The translations under genes and the position numbers were made by a program. A model generated the notes under the pieces. That model was not told the origin of the DNA and did not search any database. It saw only the letters and a program-made list of their open reading frames with translations. A stretch of 64,000 nt of DNA, taken from Carnegiea gigantea. Lineage: Eukaryota > Streptophyta > Magnoliopsida > Caryophyllales > Cactaceae. Of the stretch, positions 1-10,423 are shown piece by piece; the first letter of the stretch is position 1, and each line of letters begins with the position of its first letter. Location of the stretch: NCBI GenBank assembly GCA_029747015.1, contig JAKOGI010000440.1, forward strand, positions 380,001 to 444,000. Reading direction: 5' to 3'.

Positions 1-450
1 TTGACTCACCACCAGTTGCGATTTGGAGAAAGCCTTTAAGTATACAACCCCTAGCGCATTGCAAATTTCTATTCCAGCTAGTAGGGCCTCGTACCCTGCC
101 TCGTTCTTGGACATCTTAAATGTGAATTTCAATGTATGCTCGTACCAGTGTCCTTCGGTGATGCCATAATTAGCCTGGCTCCACTCCTTGCATTAGCTAT
201 CCATCCATTAACATATAACATTCTACTCGTCTCTTGGGGCTCATTCGGGATTGAGCGCTCGACAATGAAGTCAGCAAAATGAGCTTTGATTACTCTTTGT
301 GGTTCGAATGTTGTCATAGGGTGCCAACTCGATGACCCACTTTATCATATTTCGGGAACTTTCATACTTCCCAATAGTGTCTCGCAAGGGCTGATTAGCT
401 AGGAAAACAATGTGGCGCATCTCAAAGTGCGGATACAGCTTCCGACTTGT
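1..450 (-). pseudogene. Gypsy RNase H domain remnant
   Basis: Translation of the minus strand gives an RNase H-like core: a region resembling ADFIVE...P, then LYVNGW, then a NEAGYEALLAGIE-like helix and a SKSQLVVS-like strand, in several frames. The order continues downstream of the RT segment at 453-1500 as expected for gypsy pol. The catalytic Asp expected in the LYVDG motif is Asn here, and frames change around positions 130 and 320. It is cut by the window edge. Family knowledge: this domain degrades the RNA strand of the RNA/DNA hybrid during reverse transcription. Non-functional here. Confidence 0.7.
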
Positions 451-452
451 AA

Positions 453-1500
453 TTAGCAAAGCATACGCAAACTTCTTATTGACGGGTAGTGCTGGTCGGC
501 CCCTGCTAGGATGTGGTTGACGTAGTAAACCAGCAGTTGTTGTCTGTCTCTTTTCACAAGCAGCACTGCACTTACCACATGAATAGATACGGCGAGGTAT
601 ATTAACAATGGTTCTCCTGTGGCAGAGCTTACCATCCGAAGGAGTCTTCCTAAGTATTCTTTGAGGTTTTGGAAGGCTTGTTTGCCCTCCTCATTCCAAC
701 CAAAGCATGTTTTCATCTTTAGGATTTTGAAGAAAGTAACGCACTCATCTGTTGATCTCGATGTGAACCTTCCGAGCGCGGTAATGCAGCAGGTGAGCTT
801 TTGTACCTTTTTTGTGGTTGTTGGAGACTTCATGTTCAGCACCACCTTGATTTTGTTAGGGTTGGCCTTAATGCCTCTTTGATCAATCATGTACCCCCAA
901 GAACTTTTCGGAGTTGACTTCGAAGGTGCACTTCTTAGGGTTGAGCTTCATTTCATAATGCCTTAGGACCTTGGAGGTCCCCTCAAGGTTCTTTACATAA
1001 TTGACTTCTTTGACACTCTTAGTGATCATATCATCGACGTATACCTCCATGGTCTTCCCTATGAGTGCCACAAAAACTTTGTTTATGAGGTGCCGATAGG
1101 TAGCTCCGGTATTCTTCAACCCAAATGGCATCACATTGTAACAGTACAGACTAGTGTCAACAATGACGTTCGTCTTCTCTTGGTCTTTGCTAGCCAAAGG
1201 GATTTGGTGATAGCCCGATAAAGCATCCATGAAACTAAGGAGTTCATGGCGAGCCATAGAAATGACTAGCTTGTCTATCGCTGGCAATAGGTAGCTATCT
1301 TTGGGGAATGCTTTGTTCAGATTAGTGAAGTCAATGCACATTCTTCATATCCCATTGGGCTTCTTGACCAAGACGATGTTCAATATGCACTCGGGGTATT
1401 GGCAATCTCTTATGAATCCTGTGTTCAAAAGTTTCTAGGCTGCGGTTACCATAGCTGCGCTCCTTCTGGCCCTAAGTGCCTCCGTTTCTGGATGACTTGC
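453..1500 (-). pseudogene. Gypsy reverse transcriptase remnant
   Basis: Two open stretches (1341-883 and 890-453) together span the RT palm, thumb and connection regions. Visible motifs are MCIDFTNLNKAFPKDSYLLP, FMDALSGYHQIPL, YNVMPFGLKNTGATYRHLIN and the catalytic YVDDM, then KLNPKKCTF, and in the second stretch the thumb/connection segment beginning RGIKANPNKI and ending HYPSIRSL. Upstream, the NIVLVKKPNGI segment is joined to RMCID by an in-frame TGA near 1345 at a normally Trp position, and a frame change near 890 splits the domain. RT copies genomic RNA into cDNA in the family. This copy cannot be translated through. Identification is secure. Confidence 0.9.
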
Positions 1501-1592
1501 CTATGATTTTGATCCATACATAGTTTGTGTTCCCTGACGTCAAGCGCTATGCTTGGCATTTCAAAAGAATCGAATGCAAACACATCCTTATA

Positions 1593-1970
1593 TTACTTCA
1601 AGAGTTTAAACAATCTATCCCTTATCATGGGATCAAGCTCTTTCTTGATCGGAACAGTCTGGTCTAGGCATGTGGGGTCTAAAGGTACGGACATCACCTC
1701 AAAGGTGGGTTCTGGGCAGGGCCTTTTGTGCTCCTCTACCGAGGCCATTGCTTCTATGGCAAACTTTTTTTCGATCTTGTGTGGTTGAGATGCCTTACCT
1801 ATAGGGAGTTCGTCCTTTCTCCGTAAGGACTTCAGACTCATGTAGTAGCATTGCCTTGCCGTCTTTTGGTCCCCGTATAATTTTCCCACATCGTCTAGCT
1901 CAAACTGTACTAGTAAGAGGTAAGGTGCCACCACTGCTATAATGGCATTAAGGTCACCCCAGGATGACAT
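1593..1970 (-). pseudogene. Gypsy protease-RT linker remnant
   Basis: An open stretch of 125 codons between protease and RT. It contains a GKLYGDQKTARQCYYMSL segment, which matches the conserved GDQxxARECY motif that many plant gypsy polyproteins carry between protease and RT, and an N-terminal AVVAPYLLLVQFELDDVG segment equivalent to the usual stretch before that motif. No enzymatic function is known for the linker. Order and strand agree with the flanking pol segments. Confidence 0.65.
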
Positions 1971-2135
1971 TATATGCCGTAAGGATGTCCACCACTAGAA
2001 AGTTTGTTTCTATTTACGTGAGTTATCCTTATCATTCATTCAGACATGTAGTCTTTTCATTTTAAGGAGATACGTGGCTTGTTCCTCGAACCCTACAATA
2101 GGAGCCTTGATAGCTTCCAATTCTTTCTTATTGTA

Positions 2136-2381
2136 CTACAACTTTTTTAAGTACTCTAGAGTGATGATATCAACTGAACTCCTTGTGTCAACAAGTATTC
2201 GACGAACCATGGTGGTCGCAACCTTGAGTTTTATTACCAAAGCATAATTGCGAGGGGTTTGCAAGGGTTGCATGTCCTCCGGAACAAACATCATGGTTAG
2301 TCCCAAGAGTGATTTTAATTCGCTGGCGGCCATGAGCTGGCTGAGCTTCCGGATATGAGCTTGTTGGTACCCTATACTCAA
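2136..2381 (-). pseudogene. Gypsy aspartic protease remnant
   Basis: The segment reads ...ALVIKLKVATTMVRRILVDTRSSVDIITLEYLKKL, with the flap and active-site context of a retropepsin of the type seen in Tat-like gypsy elements. The catalytic triad, normally D-T/S-G, is D-T-R here, so the active-site glycine is lost. Position between gag (higher coordinates) and RT (lower coordinates) fits pol order on the minus strand. A functional retropepsin would cleave the gag-pol polyprotein; this one should be inactive. Confidence 0.75.
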
Positions 2382-2479
2382 CTCCTTACCAGCGATCCCT
2401 CCGATGATGGTGGCTATGATCTTTGTGTTGTGATCAACATCATTGTCTTGCTTTTCCTCTAGGTTTTGGCGGTTATGAT

Positions 2480-3794
2480 CCTTACCTCATCCTCTTTTCA
2501 AGAAGTGGTTGAGCTATCCTCGATCAACTAACTCATAGAGGGCTTTCTTGAGTTTGCAGCACTCAGAGGTAGTGTGTCTGTGATCCTCATGGTACTCACA
2601 GTACTTGCTCTTATTTCAGAATTTTGCAAGGGTGTCAATGGGCCTCGGACACCTTAGCATAGTGTTGCCCTTGATCTCAATAAGAATTTTCTGAGATATG
2701 GTGTGGAAATGCCTGATTATTTTATCATCCTTCCTAGATGATTGTCTACAACTCCCCTCCTCTTTTCCGATCATCAAGGTAGATGAAGTCATCCCAAGCA
2801 CATATCTCCGTAACTTGTATGAAATCTTAGGCCCTCCTCACGGCTTTTGCCAATGTTATCACCTTACTCTCAGCAACTGAAAACTTAAACCTTCCGGGGA
2901 GCAGTTCGTTAAGAAAAGTCGTGTAAGCCACCATGTCCTGTAAGTCCGAAATTAGGATGACTTCACGATTAAACCTCATCACATACCCTTTCAAGTCTTC
3001 TCCTCTAGCTTACCCAATCTTGGTAAGATGAATCCTAGTCTTCTGCCGTTTTTTGCTCTCTATGAAGTGAGTGCTGAACAACTCAACCAACTGGAGAAAT
3101 AAGGTAATGCACCCATCAGGGAGTCCATTGAACCATTTCTATGCGATTCCTTTCAATGTGGCTGGGAACTAACAACAACAAATTGTTTCATCGATATGGT
3201 GGATGTATATATGGGCTTCATAGACATCAAGATGGTCATCAGGATTGATAGTTCCATCAAAGAATCGATTGTTGGCATCCTAACCTTCTTGGGGCCCCAT
3301 GCCTCCATAATTGCCCTACTAATGGGTATTGAGAAAGTGGGCAAGCGTCTTTTCTCTAATGAGCCATCAATTCAAAGCATGAGTGGCCTCGGATGGCCTA
3401 CCTCCATGACCGAAGGTGACCCATGGTGTCAGACAATACTCCTTGCTTCTATCCCCCTCTTGGCGCCCGCTGTTCGGGGGGGTGGGTGCTTTGGGGTACA
3501 CGAGTCCCCGTTAGGGTCCTTCCTGTGGACCTAAGCGATAAAAGAATTCTTTCCTCAGAGCCTCTTACTTTCGAGTAATGAAGACGAGAGGATTCCTCTT
3601 GCTCCTCATACCATTTGGCCCCCTAGCTCTTGGATGCATAGGGAGTCATGACGAAACAGGTGGGAGTGATGCTGTTTTGAGCTTTTTGTGGAGCCTGTTT
3701 AACTTTGATAATTCTCTTGGCATCTCCGGCTTGCAAGGTGTTTGCATCCCTTTGAGGATGTTGGCTCCGAGCTTGCTGGTATGGAGGGTTGTAT
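2480..3794 (-). pseudogene. Gypsy gag remnant (main part)
   Basis: Minus-strand translation around 2600-2510 gives a CEYHEDHRHTTSECCKLKKA segment followed by LYELVDRG, a one-knuckle motif characteristic of Tat-like plant gypsy gag. Around 2980-2830 a segment with FNREVILISDLQDM, LPGRFKFSVAESK and LAKAVRRA matches the conserved gag C-terminal half. Short open stretches (2801-2616, 3344-3153, 4019-3699 partly) show the frame is broken many times. The N-terminal part of gag lies beyond the inserted solo LTR, at 10119-10375. Confidence 0.7.
3790..3794. repeat. Target-site duplication of the solo LTR, left copy (TGTAT)
   Basis: TGTAT here is repeated at 10114-10118, immediately outside an element that begins TGTTTG and ends ...CTTATCA. 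Confidence 0.75.
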
Positions 3795-4236
3795 TGTTTG
3801 TTTAGAAATAAGTTTTAAATTTATACTACAAATGAACGGTTTATCGTTGTGTACTTGGGATATCATCCACTGAGAACAAGACTTTAGGATACCTAACTTA
3901 GTGATTTGGTCGAATCTAGAGAGGCGAAGAGTAAGTTTGAGAGAGAAGGAAGCAAAGACTAGCCAAAATAGTGGTGTAAAATTTAATGAAATAGGGACTT
4001 GGGTCGAGGGATTAGTCACTAGTGGCTAATTATTCATGCTAGGCATGGGTTTGCCAACTTAGCTTAATCTGTGAGTGATCGTAAGTGAATGATTGACTCA
4101 TTTAGGACCGCCCAAACCTCCTTTCGGAGAGTAAAGGTAACCTTTATCCACAAGCCCACCTATTTTCATGGGGGATTAAAGATTAAGGATGAAGATGGTC
4201 ACCTTGCACCTAACAAGGCCTTAGGTTATTTTCATA

Positions 4237-4251
4237 CACTACCAAAAATCA
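4237..4251 (+). repeat. CACTA terminal inverted repeat, left
   Basis: CACTACCAAAAATCA, an exact inverted match of 8970-8984, preceded by ATA. Confidence 0.93.
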
Positions 4252-4285
4252 ATGATTTTTCCACTGTAAATTCAGTATGAAATAA

Positions 4286-4660
4286 GAAATATTCAGTGGG
4301 AAATGACCATTTCCCACTGTTTTCCCACTACAAATACCAGTGGGAAAAAGTGAGGTAGGAAAAAGCCGTTTCCCACTGGTTGCACATACGGTGGAAAAAT
4401 TTCCCACTGTTCACCCACTACAACTCCACACTGGAGATTTTCCCACAAAGTGTACTTCACTGGGAAAAATTTCCCACTACACTTGCCATAGTGGGAAATT
4501 TCCCACTATCATCAATGCAGTGGGAAATTTCCCACTGTAAGAATGTAGTGGGAAATTTCTCACTGGACCATTAACAGTGGGAAATTTCCCACTGCACAGA
4601 ATAGGGGCAAATAGTGAAAAAATTTCATGATTAGATTTACAGTGGAAAAAACAGTGGGAA
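4286..4660. repeat. CACTA subterminal repeat array (left)
   Basis: Dense short motifs of the form AGTGGGAAA and TTTCCCACT, often back to back so that GTGGGAAATTTCCCAC forms a perfect palindrome (for example near 4510-4530 and 4575-4595). More than ten copies occur in about 370 bp, in both orientations. In known CACTA elements such subterminal motifs bind the TnpA-type protein. That role is inferred here from position and pattern only. Confidence 0.8.
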
Positions 4661-5262
4661 AAATCATCAACAATTTAATCAAAAATTTGTACAAATAGGC
4701 ACATGTACATACACCTGTTAATGTAATACTAAACAATACATTATATATGCACCTATCAAATAAAAACACATATACTGTAAATATCACCAGTACATTAATC
4801 ACATTCGAATGTACCAACTAACAAGTTCCTTCACGATTGTACTAAGCTTGCTTACATTACAAAATAGAGTCGATCCCAACTAACAAAATAGGCCATTCAA
4901 ACCCAAATATCATATGAGTACCAAATAACACATAACCCAAAGAGAGTCCCAAATAGCAAAATGCTAACTTTTAGAGATGCATATAAGTATCAAAATATAC
5001 AAACATTGATCCAACCATCAAAAGAAGGTTCACTTGGGTGCACAAATAGGCCATTCAAATCCAAATATCATTCATCCGCACCACCACTACCACCACCACC
5101 ACTACCACCACCATCATCATTATCATCTTCCCTACCATCCTCACTCTCACTTAATGAATCTATCACCGGTATAGGTGGGGGAAGATTAGGAATGATGGTC
5201 TTCATAAGGGAGTGCCATTGAAAGATTTATGGTTGTATATCTTGAGTTGCCTTAGCATATTT

Positions 5263-5840
5263 CTAAACCTTCTTGGTTTGTTTCTTGCTTTTAGCTTGCT
5301 CCAAAGTTAGTTTTGCTTGGACATCATCCAAAACCTTCTTTTGACTATCCAACTCAATCTTTTGCCTTTTGTTTTCATCAACTAAAGTAGCAAATATATT
5401 TATATAAGCCTTACCACGATTTTGGATGGAACATGGAATTTGAGAGTTTGTGTAAATGTCTCCTTCGGGTCCAAACCCACAAAGACGACCCCGCTTTGTC
5501 AAACCATTCACATCAATCCAAATTTTCCTTTGCTCATCATAGGAAGGTTCACTTGGGGTTGATGGGGTGGAACCATCAAATGTAGCTTGAGTTGATTGAG
5601 TTGCTTGAGTCTCGGAGAGCTTTTGTACATACTTCTCCTAAAAAAGTGTTTCATTTACAAATTAGTTATACATAACAAACAGTCTAATGAGCTTAAACAT
5701 AAAGATACGAAGCAACTTACATAAGTGCCTTTTGATTTATCATCCACCCTTTGGCTACCTTTGGTTTGATGTACGCGAAGATATAACTTGCTCACAGTAG
5801 GAGTCTCGCCTTCATCAATCTTTTGACACATATGATGAAC
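5263..5840 (-). pseudogene. CACTA TnpA-like / plant Transposase_24-type gene remnant, two exons
   Basis: Minus-strand exon from about 5840 to 5721 encodes GETPTVSKLYLRVHQTKG followed by SQRVDDKSKGTY and ends at a good donor (gtaagt, 5720-5715). The next exon starts at 5637 after a T-rich acceptor ending TTTTTTAG, in phase 0. It encodes EKYVQKLSETQATQS..., then GLTKRGRLCGFGPEGD and a C-terminal coiled-coil-like segment rich in K, Q and E, ending at 5263. The H..KG.....D..S...Y pattern and the GRxxGxG-like motif before a coiled coil are typical of the plant Transposase_24 family found in CACTA elements. Upstream exons were not located and may be disrupted by the insertion at 6012. The frame across the 83-bp intron is intact, but start and full function are not supported. 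Confidence 0.65.
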
Positions 5841-6011
5841 TATGATTAGATATTATTAATTTTCAACACATAGATGCAAAAGAAAAATGGAATAAAGAGA
5901 GCTAAAATAAAATAGTCATCGCAAACATAGGCAAAATGTGAGAATGGCGTCTCCCATATTGTCTTACTTCCAATAAACATAGCAAAACTTAAGCAAATAA
6001 CATATCATAAG

Positions 6012-6774
6012 TGTAATACCCCCAACCCCTAGGGCTGGTGATGTTAACAGTTTCTTACTTCTTCCTACTTAACTTGTAGGGCGAAACGGATAGAGCTTCT
6101 CCTGAAAATTGACCATTTTTCAGGCTAAAAGCCTTATACTAAATCTCTGCACTGAAGCATATAAAATTCTAAAATAAACTCAACGGCTACACACCGGAGT
6201 TCACAAATCTACGGGTCACTCGCCCGGAGTATGCCAACCAATAAAGTTCATAATAATGAAGGAAATAAAAGCTTAACGACATGAAGGGGAAGGGTTCACA
6301 CGTAACACATTCAAGCACTTCACAATTCAACTTGGCAAAATCTGCCAATAAGCCACACGTGACCTCACAATCCACACGATTGCGGTCAATCACAACCCAG
6401 GCGTCCTCCTCACACAACACCGACCACAAAGAACCTTAAAAGAACTCATTTGTTCAACCTCAAGCCCTCCAGCTACCAACTTGATTTCACTTTCATAACT
6501 ATAACATGCCATCATAAGAATCACAGAGAATGTGTAATAGCGATATATAAACATTACAGCACATTACTATCTTCTTCTTATGCATATTAATCGGAATGGA
6601 ACCACCAGTATGAACAGAAGAACCAAATTTAGCTTGTGAGAAGAAAATGCTCACCGTGAACTTAGAAATCGCCATAAAAAGAAGAAATGCCAAACCCTGG
6701 TCAAATGGTGAAGATGTGAAACCTTTATGCAGATCACCTCACAATCTCAAAAGTCAAACCTGCGTTTGACTTGA
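6012..6774. mobile_element. Probable solo LTR inside the CACTA element
   Basis: The segment starts TGTAATACCCCC, like the T-G-x-A-x-C-CCC starts of the LTRs at 14405 and 52446, and is flanked by an exact 5-bp repeat ATAAG (6007-6011, 6775-6779). Its interior (about 6286-6480) is clearly similar to 16283-16500 of the 3.4-kb solo LTR: both have GAAGGGTTCA, CACACGATTGCG and CTCCTCACACAACACC. It ends in GA rather than CA, which is the main doubt. Part of 6060-6235 is also similar to 57,560-57,720. No coding sequence is seen. Confidence 0.5.
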
Positions 6775-6779
6775 ATAAG

Positions 6780-8500
6780 AAAATAGATGGAAAAGGAATA
6801 ATAAATATACTTGTAACTTTTTCTTTCTCTTCATTCTATGAATGTATTCATTCTATGAAATATGGCCTTGTTTCATTTTGTGTTAAAAAATTTTCAACTT
6901 GGTACTTCTCACCTTAGGATACTTATATTGGCAATGGAATAATAATTAATGAATACTTGGAGATAATTGTAAGTATATAACTAATCATAGGTGCCTAAAT
7001 TGAACTAAAAAATCAAAGAGACCCACAAAAACAAGAATTTGTGAAAATATTTTATCAAAGAAGGGTTTTGTGAAAAAATAAGTGACCCCAGAAGAAAAGA
7101 AAGGCCAAATCAATCGAATACACTAGTAGATAGAACCACAACCCCCAGGTAACCCACTTGCCATACATGTACAAATGACAGGGAAAAACCCGGTTTACCT
7201 GCATCTAAAATATATGATTCATCACAATTAAAAACCCACCTAACAATGCCTCATAATCCATGGATATTTGAAGTTGAACTCAATCAATGAGAAAATTAAC
7301 AAATGCAATAATGAGCATGCGGGTTCCCATCGAATATTAAAAAAGAGAGGGTTAGATGCAATACTTAAGCAAACCCGTCTACCAAAAAACTAATGGTTTA
7401 TTTAAAAATTAACTAATGCAATACTTATAAGAGAGGTCAAATTAATGAGAAAATTAACTAATGCAATACTTAAACTAATGCAATAATGCAGTAATTAGTC
7501 TGAATCATTCGACTAATGGTTTATTTAAAAATTGAAAAAGAGAGGGTCATATGCAATACTTAAACCTAAAAGACATGCCTAACCATCACTCAAAAAGCAG
7601 AGTTAATTACCAACCCAAAGCATATCAAAGCTCCAAAGTTCCTGAAAATCCTCATTTGGGAGATTCCAAATTTGAAGACCCAAAACTACCCATCTTAAAA
7701 TTCAACAGAAGATAGACACGAATCAAACATGAAGAAAAGAAAACCCAGAAAAGAAAGGAGCTAAACCCTCAAAAATAAACCACCATAGATCACAGATTTT
7801 GACAAGAGGAGTTGAAAATTCAAACATCTAAATTTTCCAGTAGAAGAATTAAGACAACCCCATCTACCAGAAAACTAAGAAAGCATTTAACAGTAGGGTT
7901 TTGAGCAATTACATGTATAATTATCATCATAAACTGTATGAAATTTTAACTTCTCCTAAAGTAACAATACAAAGCAAGCAAGCAATAGTTAAAGGAGGCG
8001 ATAGAATTAGAAACAAACCCGGAAAGGGGCGGCTAAATAAGGAGAGAGAAAGAGGGAAACACCACACTAATTAAACTATATCAGAGAAAAAGAGCAGAGA
8101 TTTACTGAGATGAGCCTGTGAAGGCATGAACCGTAGCACCAGCCGACCACCCAGTAGCCACCGAGCACAAAGAAACCCACCAACCACTAGAACAGAGCCG
8201 ATGACTAGAGCAACAACACCGATGACCGAGCAGCCCCTGACCTGAGCAATAAGACCAACGCCCCGAGTAGCAGAACTAACTAATTAAAACCCAGCAGCAC
8301 CCACACGAAACCAAGTAACAACTGATGACCTCCAATCAGCGACCTCTAAATGACAGCCATGGGGTGTGGGGTAGCGGGAGCGACTGCAATTTGGTGGGGT
8401 TAGGTTTTGAGTACATGCAAATGGAAGGGAGGGTCATGACTTTTGGCCTGTGCCCCTGAATTTGCCGAAAGCTATGGCGCTAGCTCTTCCATTTTTTTTT
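6780..8500. other. CACTA interior, no coding sequence recognised
   Basis: AT-rich DNA with several locally repeated phrases (for example ACTAATGCAATACTTA near 7420-7480 and TTATTTAAAAATT at 7398 and 7522) and a GC-richer stretch at 8100-8350. Ancient upstream exons of the minus-strand gene could lie here, but no protein motif is recognisable. Confidence 0.4.
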
Positions 8501-8559
8501 TCCACAAAGTCTGCGTGACTTTTTGGTTGGGGGGTGTGTTCTGACTTGGGGGAAAAATT

Positions 8560-8969
8560 AAAATTGAACTTTGACAATTCCCACTAAATTCCACTAAATT
8601 GAATTTGGGGGCAAATGGAAGGGCTGCAATTTGGTGCGTGACATTTTTTTGACAAATTTTCCGCTAAATTCCCACTAAATTCCTACTGTCTAATTTTGGG
8701 GTTGAGGCAAAAAAGTAGTTAAAATAATATAGGGGTGGGAAGTCTTAAAAAAAATTTAATTTAGTGAAAAGTTAGTAGGAAATAAGATTTTAAAAAAATA
8801 TAAATAACAATTTATATATTAGACAGTCGGAATTTAGTGGGAATTCAGTCAAAAATTTGCCACTACAATTAAAACAATGGAAAAACAGTGGGAAATATAA
8901 CGTAGTGGGAAAACAGTAGTAAATTTGCTACTGTAATTTTTCAGTGGGAAAGTACAGTGGGAAATTCGA
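8560..8969. repeat. CACTA subterminal repeats (right)
   Basis: Repeated TTCCCACTAAATT, CCGCTAAATT and AGTGGGAAA motifs in both orientations run up to the right terminal inverted repeat. They are sparser and more divergent than the left array. Confidence 0.7.
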
Positions 8970-8984
8970 TGATTTTTGGTAGTG
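8970..8984 (-). repeat. CACTA terminal inverted repeat, right
   Basis: Reverse complement of 4237-4251, followed by ATA, the right copy of the target duplication. Confidence 0.93.
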
Positions 8985-9003
8985 ATACCCAAACCTTGTT
9001 CTC

Positions 9004-9351
9004 TCTTCTTCTATCCACATTGGGTAAATACCCATCTCTTAGTGCGGTTATTCACCCTAAGTATTGGATGATATGCCTTTTTGGGCATTTCATCGAACAC
9101 TTGGTGGGTAGAGGATGAGACTCCTAAATAACTCGAAAATTAAAGCAAGATAAGATCACACCAAGCTTATTATGCCATCTTCTTCTATCCACATTAGGTA
9201 AATACCCATCTCTTAGTGCGGTTATTCACCCTAAGTATTGAATGATATGCCTTTTTGGGCATTTCATTGAACACTTGGTGGGTAGAGGATGAGACTCCTA
9301 AATAACTCGAAAATTAAAGCAAGATAAGATCACACCAAGCTTATTATGCCA
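9004..9351. repeat. 174-bp direct tandem duplication
   Basis: 9004-9177 is repeated at 9178-9351. Both begin TCTTCTTCTATCC and end TTATTATGCCA. I see about three single-base differences, so the duplication is recent relative to the surrounding solo LTR. Confidence 0.93.
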
Positions 9352-10118
9352 TCCTAACTCCTAATCCCCAAACCAACTTGAGGAAAACTACGCAATAATC
9401 AACATTGTAACAATCTAACAATCATTAACAAGCATGATCAAACAAGCTAAGCAAAACCAAGGAAAGAGGAAGAGAGAGAAGGACAAACAAACTTAAGTTA
9501 AGGGAATAGAGAATGAAAATCTTTACAATCTTCAATCAACAATAACCCAAGAACCTTAATCTTGCCTTAACCCTAAATCAAACTTAGAAAGTGTTTTAGG
9601 TGCTTTTTACAAGGGGAATTATGCCTAATGTTGAAATTAGGCAAAATGGGATATCTATAGGCATAAAAATCTAGGAAAACATGACAAGGGTTGCCCAGGC
9701 GATGGCCTGGCCGTCACCTACATGGAAAATCCAAGGCTTTGGTGACGGCGATGGCCAGCCGTTGCAACCCCCTAGAACTGGGGCTGCTTCTGTAGGTTGG
9801 CGACGGTAGGTTGGCGACTGTGCGACGGCCGTTACCCATTCAGTGCACTTGAATCATCACTTTTTCTTACTTTCTTGCTCCCCTCAGGCCTTTATGTAGC
9901 CCTCTTTACTCTTGCATTGCCTTTTTCCCATGTATTAGCTGCCCCTCTTCCTTGAATAACTTAAAAAACACCTGTAAGAAGTCAGAAAGGGATTAAACCA
10001 AGGAGACGACCTTAGAGGAGACAAAACTTCATCAAATCCCTCTAAATCAAAAGAGAATTAGGGGAAATAACTAAAAAAGTGGATATGGGATTAATGAAAA
10101 TTAGGGCTTATCATGTAT

Positions 10119-10375
10119 CCTATGTTGGCTCGTATTCAAACCTTCAGATAGGCTTGGGCTGGAGCTCAATTGCGCTCATTTTTCACACACCCCATGGATC
10201 ACTACCTCTTGGACTTGCTTTACGCCTCCCCCAATTGTTCCGTTGTGATAAACTGCTGAGCGGAAGGGCAATCTACTGAATTCTCTCCAGTGCTTTGTGC
10301 CGAGGAGGAATCATGCCCCTGGGGGGTCATCTGCTGTAGCACGCTTTACTTTGTCTCGCTACTTTGATACTTTCG
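10119..10375 (-). pseudogene. Gypsy gag N-terminal remnant
   Basis: This is the continuation of the gag region on the far side of the inserted solo LTR. On the minus strand an ATG lies just downstream of the PBS-like motif and reads MVGAQSKVSK before stops. Sequence quality is too poor to identify domains. It is assigned by position between the PBS and the interrupted gag. Confidence 0.45.
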
Positions 10376-10402
10376 ATTGAGCGCCAACCATCTTGCTGAA
10401 GT

Positions 10403-10420
10403 ACCCCCACAGACGTGCCA
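10403..10420 (-). promoter_or_regulatory. Primer binding site of the minus-strand gypsy element (degenerate)
   Basis: The minus strand reads TGGCACGTCTGTGGGGG, close to the TGGCGCCGTCTGTGGGG-type PBS of plant Tat/Athila-class gypsy elements, with changes at the CpG-containing part. It lies just inside the LTR-like region, as a PBS should. Confidence 0.65.
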
Positions 10421-10423
10421 AAC

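Larger units (their letters stand above)
4237..8984 (-). mobile_element. CACTA (En/Spm-type) DNA transposon, degenerate
   Basis: Terminal inverted repeats CACTACCAAAAATCA (4237-4251) and its reverse complement (8970-8984) match over 15 bp. The 3-bp target duplication ATA (4234-4236, 8985-8987) is the length known for CACTA elements. Subterminal arrays of short motifs occur at both ends, mainly 4290-4660, plus a weaker set at 8560-8970. The only coding remnant found is on the minus strand (5263-5840); no transposase catalytic domain was recognised, so it is non-autonomous. It is 4748 bp long, inside the solo LTR, and itself holds a probable LTR insertion at 6012-6774. Confidence 0.93.
3795..10113. 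mobile_element. Solo LTR (~1.57 kb) interrupted by a CACTA transposon
   Basis: The segment begins TGTTTG, ends TTATCA (TG...CA as in LTRs) and is flanked by a 5-bp duplication TGTAT. Removing the CACTA element and its duplication leaves about 1568 bp with no recognisable coding sequence and no internal domain, so it is best read as a solo LTR left by LTR-LTR recombination; a TRIM-like element is an alternative. It sits inside gag of the older gypsy element. It also contains a 174-bp tandem duplication (9004-9351). Its superfamily is not determined. Confidence 0.65.
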
